Below are positions 1-7,720 of a stretch of 46,164 nt of DNA, piece after piece. The notes under the pieces are model-generated. The model had not been told where the DNA came from. It saw only the letters and a list, made by a program, of their open reading frames with translations, and ran no database searches. How positions within the stretch are numbered: position 1 is the first letter of the stretch; each line of letters begins with the position of its first letter. A program made the translations under genes and the position numbers. Location of the stretch: the NCBI GenBank assembly GCA_900549155.1, contig URNF01000004.1, positions 1-46,164 on the forward strand, in the 5' to 3' direction. The stretch is from an uncultured Oscillospiraceae bacterium. GTDB taxonomy: Bacteria > Bacillota > Clostridia > Oscillospirales > Acutalibacteraceae.

Positions 1-475
1 TCTGCCCCTGGAAGAAGCCGCGGTAGGCGGAGATCAGGCAGATGAGCAGCACGCACGGCGCCAGCGCCGCGATCGCCGCCCAGGAGTTTTCGCTGTTGGA
101 GACGAGCACAGAGAGCGGGCGGCAGAACGCCAGCATCACAAGGCTGACGGCGATACACGCGCACAGCGAGATCGTCAAAGCGTTGGAAAAACAGCGGTCG
201 CGATCCTTCCCCTCATAGTAGATGCTGGTCGGGGCGATGATCGCCTGCGTCTGCAATCCCATGAAGATGACCAAAAGGCTCTGATAGGAAGAATAGACCG
301 TATACAAGCCGTAGTTATCCGTTCCCAAAAGGCGGGTGAAGATCGGAATGGTGAAAAAACTGATCCCATTCAGAATGATCGGACCCAGCATGTTGAACAG
401 AAGGACTTTGTTGAGATGTTTTGTATTGTTTTCCGTTGCCGTGAACCTCCCCTCGTTATTACAAGAAGGCGTCAA
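1..475 (-). CDS. Polysaccharide flippase (Wzx/SpoVB/MATE-like), N-terminal part
   Basis: The gene runs off the left edge; about 158 codons are present. The translation is hydrophobic with phrases typical of the MurJ/SpoVB/Wzx superfamily: FTIPIFTRLLGTDNYGLYT near the start and YRGFFQGQ at the edge. Members flip lipid-linked polysaccharide units across the membrane. It follows the polymerase/glycosyltransferase gene on the same strand, so the two probably work in one surface-polysaccharide locus. The start is unclear. The homologous region begins before the first ATG (391). The only standard start ahead of it is TTG at 475, inside the end of the previous gene. A strong GGGGAGG-type site (446-454) is followed in frame only by ACG codons (442, 436). 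Family assignment is firm; start and exact substrate are not known. Confidence 0.75.
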   Translation of the reverse strand, partial: MTPSCNNEGRFTATENNTKHLNKVLLFNMLGPIILNGISFFTIPIFTRLLGTDNYGLYTVYSSYQSLLVIFMGLQTQAIIAPTSIYYEGKDRDRCFSNALTISLCACIAVSLVMLAFCRPLSVLVSNSENSWAAIAALAPCVLLICLISAYRGFFQGQ

Positions 476-2999
476 GCTCCTCCAAAGACTCTGCGACCAC
501 TATCTTTTCGGGGTGTGTATACATGCCCCGCAGTGTGTCGATCATCACGTCGGCATTTTCAAAAGCGTTGCCGAACAGCTTATACAGGAATACCACCGTC
601 GGCTCTTTGTCATACAGCATTTTCGGAATAAACTGCGCGGTGGAAAACGCGCCGACCAGCGTGTGGTCGTCCGTGATCTGCCGTGCACATTCCAGCTCCC
701 ACATGTTGCGATAGGTGTCCAGTGTATGGGCAGCATAGGTCTGCGTATCCTGGCGCGGATGCACCCGTATGACCGTATCATTACCGAATTTCTCCAAAAT
801 ACTCCGCTCTGTTGCGGCGGCGTCCCCTCCCGCAGCCGTTTCGGCGAGCGGCTGTGTCAGATACACACGGCGGCACTGCGCATAGAGCGTGTTTTCCGTA
901 TAGCCGAACACCTGCTGCATCCGCTCGGGATGATCGAGCGGCGGCAGCGCTGCTGTTTTGAGCGTTCCGAGCGTGTAGCAATCGGGACGATTCAGATACA
1001 GCGCCTGCGGATGATAGGAAAGCGCGTCGCCGAAAAACACCTTGTTCATCACACGGTACAGCCCCGAACGGAACTGTGTTTCCAAATTCGGAATATAGTA
1101 AGAGCCGATGCCGTCCTCCAGCTGCATCACCGTCGCCTGCGGCGACAGCATCCGCACGCTGTCCGTAAAGGATGTGTAGAAGCTGACATACAGCGTCCCG
1201 TAGCTTTTCGGTTCCCACGCCGCGCATTTATGCCGCGAAAGCGTGAAGGTCGGCGCCATCTGCCGAAACAGCGTGGCGAGCTTGCTGCGCAGCCCCTTGT
1301 GCACCGCATAGGGCTTGAAAAGGTACACGCCGCGGAAAATGTCCGTCCCGCGCAGATTTTCCGCGATCGTCGTCGCGGAAGAAAATTGCGCATAGATATA
1401 GAGATCCGCTTTCCCGCGCGTTTTCTCCAAGTCGTGATCGACAAAGTTGACCGCCTGCATCACCTGATAGGGCGTATCGCAGACAAACACGCTGTTGTCC
1501 GCGCCCTCATCGCGCATGTCCTCGTCGATGAGATACATGCCGAAGCCCAACGCGATCCAGAACATATAGGTCAGGATCGAACGCCAATAGAAAAGGTCGG
1601 TGGAAAACAGGATGAACACAAGAAGCGACGTCGGAATGCCGAGCAGCCATCCGAGCGGTGCGCGGTTTTTGTGCGGCTTCCTCTGATAGCGCCACACGCG
1701 CAGCACACACAGGAGCAAAAACAGCACCATCACCGCCACATTCACAATGCCGCCGGAGACGATAAAGTTCAGATAGCCGCTGCGGAACGAGTCGCCCTGC
1801 TGCAGACGGTCGGCGGAGATCAGCCCCTCGGGATTGCGCTCCACATAGGTGGGAACGTTCTGCGGAGAAATGCCGAAAACGGGCGCGCGCTTGATCAACG
1901 TGACGGCGTCTTTCCAGAACGGCGAGCGGCCGTTCGCCTTATCCTCTTTGTCGGCAATGTCCAGCCGTTCGATCGGCCGGGGCTTCAGAACCTCCTGTTC
2001 GTTTCTGTCCACATCCTCTTTGCGGGGATTTAAGACCGTGATGGTCTTGTCGTTGAGCGCATACAGCGGGCGCAGCACTTCGACCGCCTGCAGGCGCGTC
2101 TTGACGGAGGTGTGATTATAAAGCAGCACCTGCGCCTGCGGCAGCAGGAGCTTTGTCCCCTCGATCACGCCGAAGGACAAAAGCACTGTCAAAAGTCCCG
2201 CCGCGATCCGCACAAGCTGCTGACGGAAGCCGTGTGCCGCATGCTTTCTTGCAAAGCCCGCGGCAAGATACCAGCCGAGGACAGCCGCCGCCGCGAAAAA
2301 GCCGAGCGTTGCGGAGCGCGAGCCGCTCAGAGCCAGCACACCGAGGTGATAGACACAGCTCAGCACCAGCAGCACCCGCACCGCCTTTTTGCGCGTGGTG
2401 ATGAACAGATAGCCGGAAAGGAAGATCGTCAGAACCGCCAGCATGCCCTGCCAGTTGGTTTCAAAATAGAAGCCCCAGGCGCGGCCGAGAGAGGGCCAAT
2501 AGCCCTGCTCGATGATCAGTCCTTCGATCGGTGCATCAATGTGATACTGGAGGCACAGAAAATAGGAAATATACGTATACAGCGACAAAAGCAGACTGAA
2601 AACGATCACCGCATAGGCGATGATGCGAAAATCCCGCTTTGCCGTCTCGCGGTAGCCGGAGAAAGGATATAAAACCGCCAGCTCCGCCACAAGATAAGAA
2701 AGGCCGATGGCATTTTTCGCATAGCCGTACCGTATGTTGATAAGGCATGAAAGCACCGTCGTCAAGAGAAAGCCGACCAGCACCCACACATATGTCCCCT
2801 TGAACATGCGGCGTTTTGAGAACAGATCCCACAAAAGCACAACAAAAAACAGCAACAGAAACACCGCAGGGATCTTCCGGTTGTTGCAAACAAACGAAAA
2901 CACAGACAGCTTTTGCATCATACCGTATATCAGCAAAAGCAACATTGTCGTCAGGCGCAATGCATGAAGCGCCTTGTCCGACCTGGTTATTTTTTCCAT
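459..2999 (-). CDS. O-antigen polymerase/ligase-like (Wzy) protein fused to a GT52-like glycosyltransferase
   Basis: 846 residues from ATG 2999, which has an AGGGGAG site just upstream. Residues 1-494 form a multispanning membrane protein of the Wzy/O-antigen ligase type: about ten hydrophobic segments, the SGSRSATLGF motif, and a large loop with GRSPFWKDAVTLIKRAP. Residues 495-846 are soluble. They begin SVFVCDTPYQVMQAVNF, continue through QLEDGIGSYY and VIRVHPRQDT, and resemble family GT52 (lipooligosaccharide sialyltransferase-like) enzymes. An in-frame ATG at 1517 (MRDEGADN) lies just after a GAGG stretch, so the second half could also be made separately. The gene is preceded by a consensus promoter and followed by the flippase. 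It probably joins and decorates repeat units of a capsule-like polysaccharide. Both halves are recognised by motif; the linkage and sugar are unknown. Confidence 0.8.
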   Translation of the reverse strand: MEKITRSDKALHALRLTTMLLLLIYGMMQKLSVFSFVCNNRKIPAVFLLLFFVVLLWDLFSKRRMFKGTYVWVLVGFLLTTVLSCLINIRYGYAKNAIGLSYLVAELAVLYPFSGYRETAKRDFRIIAYAVIVFSLLLSLYTYISYFLCLQYHIDAPIEGLIIEQGYWPSLGRAWGFYFETNWQGMLAVLTIFLSGYLFITTRKKAVRVLLVLSCVYHLGVLALSGSRSATLGFFAAAAVLGWYLAAGFARKHAAHGFRQQLVRIAAGLLTVLLSFGVIEGTKLLLPQAQVLLYNHTSVKTRLQAVEVLRPLYALNDKTITVLNPRKEDVDRNEQEVLKPRPIERLDIADKEDKANGRSPFWKDAVTLIKRAPVFGISPQNVPTYVERNPEGLISADRLQQGDSFRSGYLNFIVSGGIVNVAVMVLFLLLCVLRVWRYQRKPHKNRAPLGWLLGIPTSLLVFILFSTDLFYWRSILTYMFWIALGFGMYLIDEDMRDEGADNSVFVCDTPYQVMQAVNFVDHDLEKTRGKADLYIYAQFSSATTIAENLRGTDIFRGVYLFKPYAVHKGLRSKLATLFRQMAPTFTLSRHKCAAWEPKSYGTLYVSFYTSFTDSVRMLSPQATVMQLEDGIGSYYIPNLETQFRSGLYRVMNKVFFGDALSYHPQALYLNRPDCYTLGTLKTAALPPLDHPERMQQVFGYTENTLYAQCRRVYLTQPLAETAAGGDAAATERSILEKFGNDTVIRVHPRQDTQTYAAHTLDTYRNMWELECARQITDDHTLVGAFSTAQFIPKMLYDKEPTVVFLYKLFGNAFENADVMIDTLRGMYTHPEKIVVAESLEELDAFL

Positions 3000-3086
3000 T
3001 CTACTCCCCTTTACTGCCGATCCCGCGCGGCTGTTGCCGCTCATATGTCCAAATCCGATATAGCCGAAAACGCTGACATATACAGC

Positions 3087-3115
3087 AGTATAGTACTTTT
3101 TCGTCGCAATGTCAA
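3087..3115 (-). promoter_or_regulatory. Promoter of the polymerase gene
   Basis: On the minus strand TTGACA (3110-3115) is followed after 17 bp by TATACT (3087-3092). Both fit a sigma-A promoter. The expected transcription start near 3080 leaves a leader of about 80 nt before ATG 2999. Confidence 0.75.
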
Positions 3116-3127
3116 TATTTGATGTCG

Positions 3128-3166
3128 AAAACAGCGGTCGTTTCCTTCGGAAGCGACCGCTGTTTT
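3128..3166 (-). terminator. Rho-independent terminator after the secreted protein gene
   Basis: A 13-bp stem (3128-3140 with 3154-3166) around AACAGCGGTCG is flanked by T runs on both strands. It lies 18 bp past the stop of the gene ending at 3185 and separates it from the polymerase promoter. Confidence 0.85.
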
Positions 3167-3184
3167 TTTGACGGTATAGACTGC

Positions 3185-4495
3185 TTACGGGAGCTTTGTG
3201 CCGCCCCATTCCACGACGGTGAAGCCGCTGCGTGCGGGCGCTGTCAGCGTCTGCGACGGCAGTGTCACAAAGGAGTCGGACGGCTTCCACGCCATGAACA
3301 CGCGGATGAGGGTGTCGGGGGTCGGAGAGATCTCCAGCTTTGCCGCATCGGTGTAGGCGGCCGTTTGGAAGGAGATCAGGTTATAGGGGTTATCCTGCAT
3401 CAGCGGCAGCCAGTAGACAATGAACTCGTTTGCCTCGCGGCGGGTCAGTCCGAGCGACGACAGCGCCTGCTCCAAAAATGCCGCCGTGTCCGCGCCCTTC
3501 ACGCAAAAGCCCTTCGAGAGATCAAACGCGGCGTCGGTCTCCCCCTCCCAATAAAGATAGGAATAGGTCTGACCGCTTTTGTCGGTCAGTGTGCCGTCCG
3601 GCGACGCCGTCACCAGCCAGCCGTTTTGATAGGCGGGATAGGTGCAGGTGAGGTTTCCGTCAAGTGCCAGCTTCACCGACACCTCCTGCCGCTTTTCGGG
3701 ATAGAGATAGATCACCGGCTTATAGCAGGCGTTCGGATCCAGCTGAAAATCGCTGGCGGCAACGGTCAGCATATCCGCCTCCACATGCCCCGACTGCGGG
3801 TCAAAACGGGCATTTTGGTAGGTACAGATGACCTGATCGCCCACGCACCAATCCTCCGACAGCGTGCCGTTGAGTTTAATTTCATACGGCGTGGGAATGA
3901 CGGTGTTGGCAAAAAAGCAGTTTTTATAGATCTTCGTGATGGTGATGTCGTCAAAGAGGTCGTTTTCCGGCGTCTCGGCATTATCGTCCAGCCACACACC
4001 CGTATAGTCCGTGCTCCGCAGATTTGTTGCCGGCACACACGCCGTCACCGCCGCAATGCGTGCCGGATAGGTCTCGGCGATCTCGCCGACATAGGTCAGC
4101 TCCACCGTGTCGCCGACCTTGATGTTCACGCCGCTCAGTGTCTTCAGATCAAAGGCGATCCGATCGCTCACGCGGCGTTCGGGTTCTCCCTCCAGCGGCT
4201 CTGCCAAAACGGATGTCCCGCTGATTTCGACAATGACAGCGTTGCATTTCTGGATGGGCACGGCGTGCACCTTTTCCTTTTCCCACAGGTCGTCAAGCGA
4301 TTTGAAATTCTGCGGGAACGGATAGATCCGCGTTTTCTCATAGACTCCGTCCCCCGCCGCACGGTTCCAGCGAACGACGGTATAGGTAAGCGAGGTATAG
4401 GCACGCGTGCCGTTCTCTGCCTTTGTCGGCAGCGGAACAAACAGCAGCAACAGCACCCCGACCGTTATAAGGATGATCAAAAGACGCTTTCTCAT
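3185..4495 (-). CDS. Secreted or membrane-anchored protein with a KPVIYLYP motif, function unknown
   Basis: 436 residues. An N-terminal hydrophobic segment (about residues 4-22, LLIILITVGVLLLLFVPL) is a signal peptide or anchor. The middle (about 30-240) looks beta-rich. Around residue 255 is CYKPVIYLYPEKRQEVSVKL, a motif I know from uncharacterised clostridial exported proteins. It is followed by YSYLYWEG, and the protein ends with VEWGG. I cannot name a reaction. The start overlaps the stop of the upstream lipoprotein gene by 4 bp (ATGA), so the two are co-translated and probably act at the cell surface together. A terminator follows. The gene is real; its function is unknown. Confidence 0.8.
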   Translation of the reverse strand: MRKRLLIILITVGVLLLLFVPLPTKAENGTRAYTSLTYTVVRWNRAAGDGVYEKTRIYPFPQNFKSLDDLWEKEKVHAVPIQKCNAVIVEISGTSVLAEPLEGEPERRVSDRIAFDLKTLSGVNIKVGDTVELTYVGEIAETYPARIAAVTACVPATNLRSTDYTGVWLDDNAETPENDLFDDITITKIYKNCFFANTVIPTPYEIKLNGTLSEDWCVGDQVICTYQNARFDPQSGHVEADMLTVAASDFQLDPNACYKPVIYLYPEKRQEVSVKLALDGNLTCTYPAYQNGWLVTASPDGTLTDKSGQTYSYLYWEGETDAAFDLSKGFCVKGADTAAFLEQALSSLGLTRREANEFIVYWLPLMQDNPYNLISFQTAAYTDAAKLEISPTPDTLIRVFMAWKPSDSFVTLPSQTLTAPARSGFTVVEWGGTKLP

Positions 4496-4986
4496 TTTTC
4501 CGCTCCCTCATCTTCACCGATCAGCACCGTGTCGACATTATCCTTTGCCCATGCGATGATCCCGGCGATCGTGTCGTGCTGCTCCTTTGTGAGCGTCACC
4601 TGTTTGCCGTCGTGGCGGACATAGTTCTCCGTGAGATTGACGCCGTAGTCTGTGCCGAACTCAGTGTCCACGACATACTCCGGCAGACAGTTGCACACAG
4701 GCTCCGTATATTGCAGATGCAGCAAAAGGTCGGTGAGCGTGACGGACCGTTCGCCGTCAAAGCCGTATTTTTGGTTATCCACACGGATGGTCGTCATCGT
4801 GTTACCGCAATACAGCATCTGCGGTTCTTTTTCGGTGCGGGGTGTTGCGACCGTCTCGTGCGTGTGCGTTGTCGCAAGCGGCGTCGCCTGCTTGGTGGGA
4901 GCGGTCACGCCCGTTTGCGTTTTCCCGCAGGCGGCAAGCGTGCCGACAAGCAGGATGCATGAAATCAAAAGCCCTGTTTTTTTCAT
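4492..4986 (-). CDS. Small lipoprotein of unknown function
   Basis: 164 residues. ATG 4986 is chosen because it follows a GGAGGG site and begins a standard signal peptide; an upstream in-frame ATG at 5013 would add an unlikely hydrophilic extension. The signal ends in the lipobox LAAC, so the mature protein is lipid-anchored on the outside. A Thr-rich spacer follows, then a compact domain with CNCLPEYVVDTEFGTDYGVN and a conserved-looking C-x-C. No family is recognised. Its last codons overlap the start of the next gene, so the pair forms an operon bounded by terminators on both sides. Confidence 0.8.
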   Translation of the reverse strand: MKKTGLLISCILLVGTLAACGKTQTGVTAPTKQATPLATTHTHETVATPRTEKEPQMLYCGNTMTTIRVDNQKYGFDGERSVTLTDLLLHLQYTEPVCNCLPEYVVDTEFGTDYGVNLTENYVRHDGKQVTLTKEQHDTIAGIIAWAKDNVDTVLIGEDEGAEK

Positions 4987-5054
4987 TTTTTGTCCCTCCG
5001 TTTCTGTTTTCACCCTTTATACACGCGAGCGGCAAAAATTCCTTATCGTTTCAG

Positions 5055-5082
5055 AAAAAAAGCAGACCGTGCGGTCTGCTTT
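5055..5082 (-). terminator. Terminator of the trk operon
   Basis: On the minus strand AAAGCAGACCG and its complement form a stem with a 2-nt loop, followed by a run of seven T. It is 13 bp past the stop of the HD-domain gene. Confidence 0.85.
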
Positions 5083-5094
5083 GGTGAAATATCC

Positions 5095-5754
5095 TTATAT
5101 CAGCTGCTGCTCGTTGATGATCAGCTTGAACTGCAAGCCCAGCTTTTCCGCCGCCTTGCGGCACAGCACCATGCGGGTGAGGAAAATTTCAAAATAGTCC
5201 ATCACCGAGCTGAAATGCGGGTCGATCTGCAATTTGAGCTTGATGATCGTTTTTTCGGTGTTGATGTGCAGGCGGGACTTTTCCACAGAATAGTTCACGC
5301 GGTCGTGGATGTCAAAGGTGGTGGGATCCTGGTTGCGCACGCGGCTGCGGCGCACATCGCTTTTGTCCGCCAGGATCAGCGCCGCCGCCAGCGCGTTCAC
5401 CGGCACGCCGGTGCCCTCGTCGTGATTGCCGATGGCGGTCACGACCATCGCCAGATCCTCCGGCGGCATCCCCATCTCATCCAGAATGCGAAACGCCATC
5501 ACCGCACCGCTTTGCGAATGCTCCACACGGTTGACAAGATTGCCGATGTCGTGCAGATATGCCGCAATGCGCGCTATCTCCACGTCGTGCGCGGAATAGC
5601 CGAGCGTTTCGAGAATATACGCCGCCGTCTCCGCTACATGCGTGACGTGCGCAAAGCTGTGCTCGGTATAGCCGAGCGCGATCAGCGACGCATCCGCCTG
5701 TCTGATGAAGGTGTTGACCTTTTCGTTGTTTTTGAGTTCTTCAAATGTAATCAT
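5095..5754 (-). CDS. HD-domain phosphohydrolase-like protein
   Basis: 219 residues from ATG 5754. The HD signature is clear: a first His in HVTHVAETA (about residue 40), the central AYLHDIGN pair (about 68), and a further metal-ligand region in IGNHDEGTGVP. Such proteins are metal-dependent phosphohydrolases acting on nucleotides or cyclic nucleotides; the substrate cannot be read from this sequence. No signal peptide, so cytoplasmic. The start lies 12 bp after the stop of the small lipoprotein gene, making it the last gene of the trkA-trkH operon. Any link with potassium or cyclic-dinucleotide signalling is inference from position only. Confidence 0.85.
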   Translation of the reverse strand: MITFEELKNNEKVNTFIRQADASLIALGYTEHSFAHVTHVAETAAYILETLGYSAHDVEIARIAAYLHDIGNLVNRVEHSQSGAVMAFRILDEMGMPPEDLAMVVTAIGNHDEGTGVPVNALAAALILADKSDVRRSRVRNQDPTTFDIHDRVNYSVEKSRLHINTEKTIIKLKLQIDPHFSSVMDYFEIFLTRMVLCRKAAEKLGLQFKLIINEQQLI

Positions 5755-5766
5755 GACCCATTCTCC

Positions 5767-6246
5767 TCACAGCCGCTCGCACAAAAGCGCAGCCAGCTGC
5801 CGTGCTGCCAGCAGGCTGTCGTCCGGTCGCGGCGTCGCATATTCCACACGCACATCCAGCGCGTATTCCCCCGTGAACACCAGCAGATCCGACACATCCG
5901 CAAACCACACGGCGCGCACACTCAGATTGGGCGCATCGGTCGCCGTGCTGCCGTTTTGAATGAATGCGGCGACCGTTTCCTCATATTCCGCCTCTGTCAT
6001 TTTCTTCGCCGCGATATACACCGCCGCCGACTGATCCGCCGTAAAATATGCAACCTCGTCGGCAGATGCCTGCTGCGCTTCTCCGAAATGCAGTCCCGTC
6101 GCCGCATAGATCTGATCCGCCGTCAGCATATTGACAATGCCGATCGGCTGTTCTGTCGGCAGCGTGTCGGAGAGCGGCGAAGCGCCGCATGCGGAAAATA
6201 CAAAGAGCGTCAGCACCGCTGCCGCCAAGGCAAACCACCGTTTCAT
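5767..6246 (-). CDS. Small lipoprotein in the trk operon, function unknown
   Basis: 159 residues. Two ATGs lie close together (6252 and 6246). The GGGGGAG site directly abuts the first and is 6 nt before the second, so 6246 (MKRWFALAA) is preferred. The signal peptide ends FVFSACGAS, a lipobox. The mature part (DQIYAATGLHF, AAKKMTEAEYEETVAAF) has a mixed alpha/beta pattern. No named family is recognised. It sits between trkH (16 bp upstream) and the HD-domain gene (12 bp downstream), so it is expressed with potassium uptake. It is outside the membrane, where it could touch TrkH, but that is a guess. Confidence 0.8.
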   Translation of the reverse strand: MKRWFALAAAVLTLFVFSACGASPLSDTLPTEQPIGIVNMLTADQIYAATGLHFGEAQQASADEVAYFTADQSAAVYIAAKKMTEAEYEETVAAFIQNGSTATDAPNLSVRAVWFADVSDLLVFTGEYALDVRVEYATPRPDDSLLAARQLAALLCERL

Positions 6247-6262
6247 AGCCATCTCCCCCGCT

Positions 6263-7708
6263 TTATTTATTGCGCACCCACGCCGACGGCGAACAGACCA
6301 GCAGCAGCGGATAGATCTCCAGTCTGCCGAGCAGCATCGCCGCCGAAAGCACGAATTTGGAAAATGCGGAATATGCCGCAAAGTTCCCCGCCGGTCCGAC
6401 GGCGCCGAGTCCCGGTCCGATGTTGTTGAAGCACGCCACCGCCGCCGTCAGATTGGTTTCCAAATCGAACGGTTCAAACGAAATGAGCAAAAACACCGCC
6501 GCCATGCACACCATGCACAGGGCAAAATATGCCGACACGCCCGAAACCGTGTCCTCGTCCAGCGGCTTTCCTTCCATGCGCAGTGTGCCGACCGAACGCG
6601 GGTGCAGCATGTGCCGCAGCTGCCGTTTTATATTTTTGATCAAAATCATCACACGGGAGATTTTCAGTCCGCCCGCAGTCGAGCCGGCGCAGCCGCCGAC
6701 AAACATGAGCATGAACAGAATAGCCTTCGAAAGTCCCGGCCAAAGGTTGAAATCCGCCGTGGAATAGCCAGTGGTGGTAGTGATAGACGCCACTTGGAAC
6801 ACGCTTTGGCGCACCGCCTCGCCGACATTGTGATACAAAGGATAGATATTAAAAGTAATCACGCCCGACGCCACCAGCACAATAATCAGATAGGTCGCCA
6901 GCTCGCTGCTGTGCAGCGCGGCGCGAAAGCGCTTGATCAGCAGCAGATAATAGAGATTGAAGTTCACGCCGAACAGCAGCATGAATATCGCGATCACCCA
7001 TTGCAGATAGGCGTTATATCCCGCAAGCCCGTCCGCCTTGATGCCGAAGCCGCCCGTGCCCGCCGTGCCGAACGCATGCAGCACGCTTTCAAACAGCGAC
7101 ATGCCGCCGCACAGCAGCAAAACGGTTTCGAGAACCGTCATGGCGATATAGATGAGATACAGTATTTTTGCCGTGTCCTTGATGCGCGGCACCAGCTTGC
7201 CGACAACGGGACCGGGCATCTCCGCGCGCAGAATGTGCATCGGTCTGCCGGAAACGTCCGGCACGATCGCCATGATGAACACCAAAACGCCCATGCCGCC
7301 GATCCAGTGGGTGAAGCTGCGCCAAAACAAAAGTCCGTGGCTCATGCTCTCCACATCGCGCAGGATGGAAGCACCCGTGGTGGTGAGACCGCTGACCGTT
7401 TCAAAAAACGCGTCTGCAAACGAGGGAATTTCGCCGCTGAAAACAAAGGGCAACGCCCCGATGGCGGAAAACGAAAGCCAGGTCATGGCGACAATGACAA
7501 AGCCCTCTTTGGCATAGATAAGACTGTTTTTCGGCTTGCAGAACAGCGTGATAGGCAAGCCCACAATCGCCGCCAGCAAAACCGTCAGCACAAACGCCCA
7601 TGCGCATGTCTCGCGGTAGAGGACGGAAACCAGCAGCGGCAGAAGCAGGATGCCCGCTTCCAGCAGCACCATGCGTCCGACCGTGTATACAATCATTTTT
7701 CGATTCAT
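6263..7708 (-). CDS. trkH: TrkH-family potassium uptake channel subunit
   Basis: 481 residues, the usual length for TrkH/KtrB. The four pore-loop filters of the family can be seen in order: SGLTTTGASIL (about residue 110), GTAGTGGFGIKADG (about 220), ITTTTGYSTADF (about 310) and CFNNIGPGLGAVGP (about 430). HWIGGMGVLVF and MFVGGCAGSTAGGLK are also diagnostic. About ten membrane segments surround them. It forms the ion-conducting dimer gated by the TrkA/KtrA-type ring encoded 12 bp upstream. Selective K+ (or Na+-coupled K+) uptake is established for the family. Confidence 0.95.
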   Translation of the reverse strand: MNRKMIVYTVGRMVLLEAGILLLPLLVSVLYRETCAWAFVLTVLLAAIVGLPITLFCKPKNSLIYAKEGFVIVAMTWLSFSAIGALPFVFSGEIPSFADAFFETVSGLTTTGASILRDVESMSHGLLFWRSFTHWIGGMGVLVFIMAIVPDVSGRPMHILRAEMPGPVVGKLVPRIKDTAKILYLIYIAMTVLETVLLLCGGMSLFESVLHAFGTAGTGGFGIKADGLAGYNAYLQWVIAIFMLLFGVNFNLYYLLLIKRFRAALHSSELATYLIIVLVASGVITFNIYPLYHNVGEAVRQSVFQVASITTTTGYSTADFNLWPGLSKAILFMLMFVGGCAGSTAGGLKISRVMILIKNIKRQLRHMLHPRSVGTLRMEGKPLDEDTVSGVSAYFALCMVCMAAVFLLISFEPFDLETNLTAAVACFNNIGPGLGAVGPAGNFAAYSAFSKFVLSAAMLLGRLEIYPLLLVCSPSAWVRNK

Positions 7709-7720
7709 ACGGCGCCGCCT

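Noticed and set aside
336..2033. 565-codon open frame on the plus strand
   Set aside because: It lies wholly antisense to the polymerase/GT gene and is rich in Arg, His and Gln, as expected from the complement of a GC-rich gene. No ribosome site or family motif.
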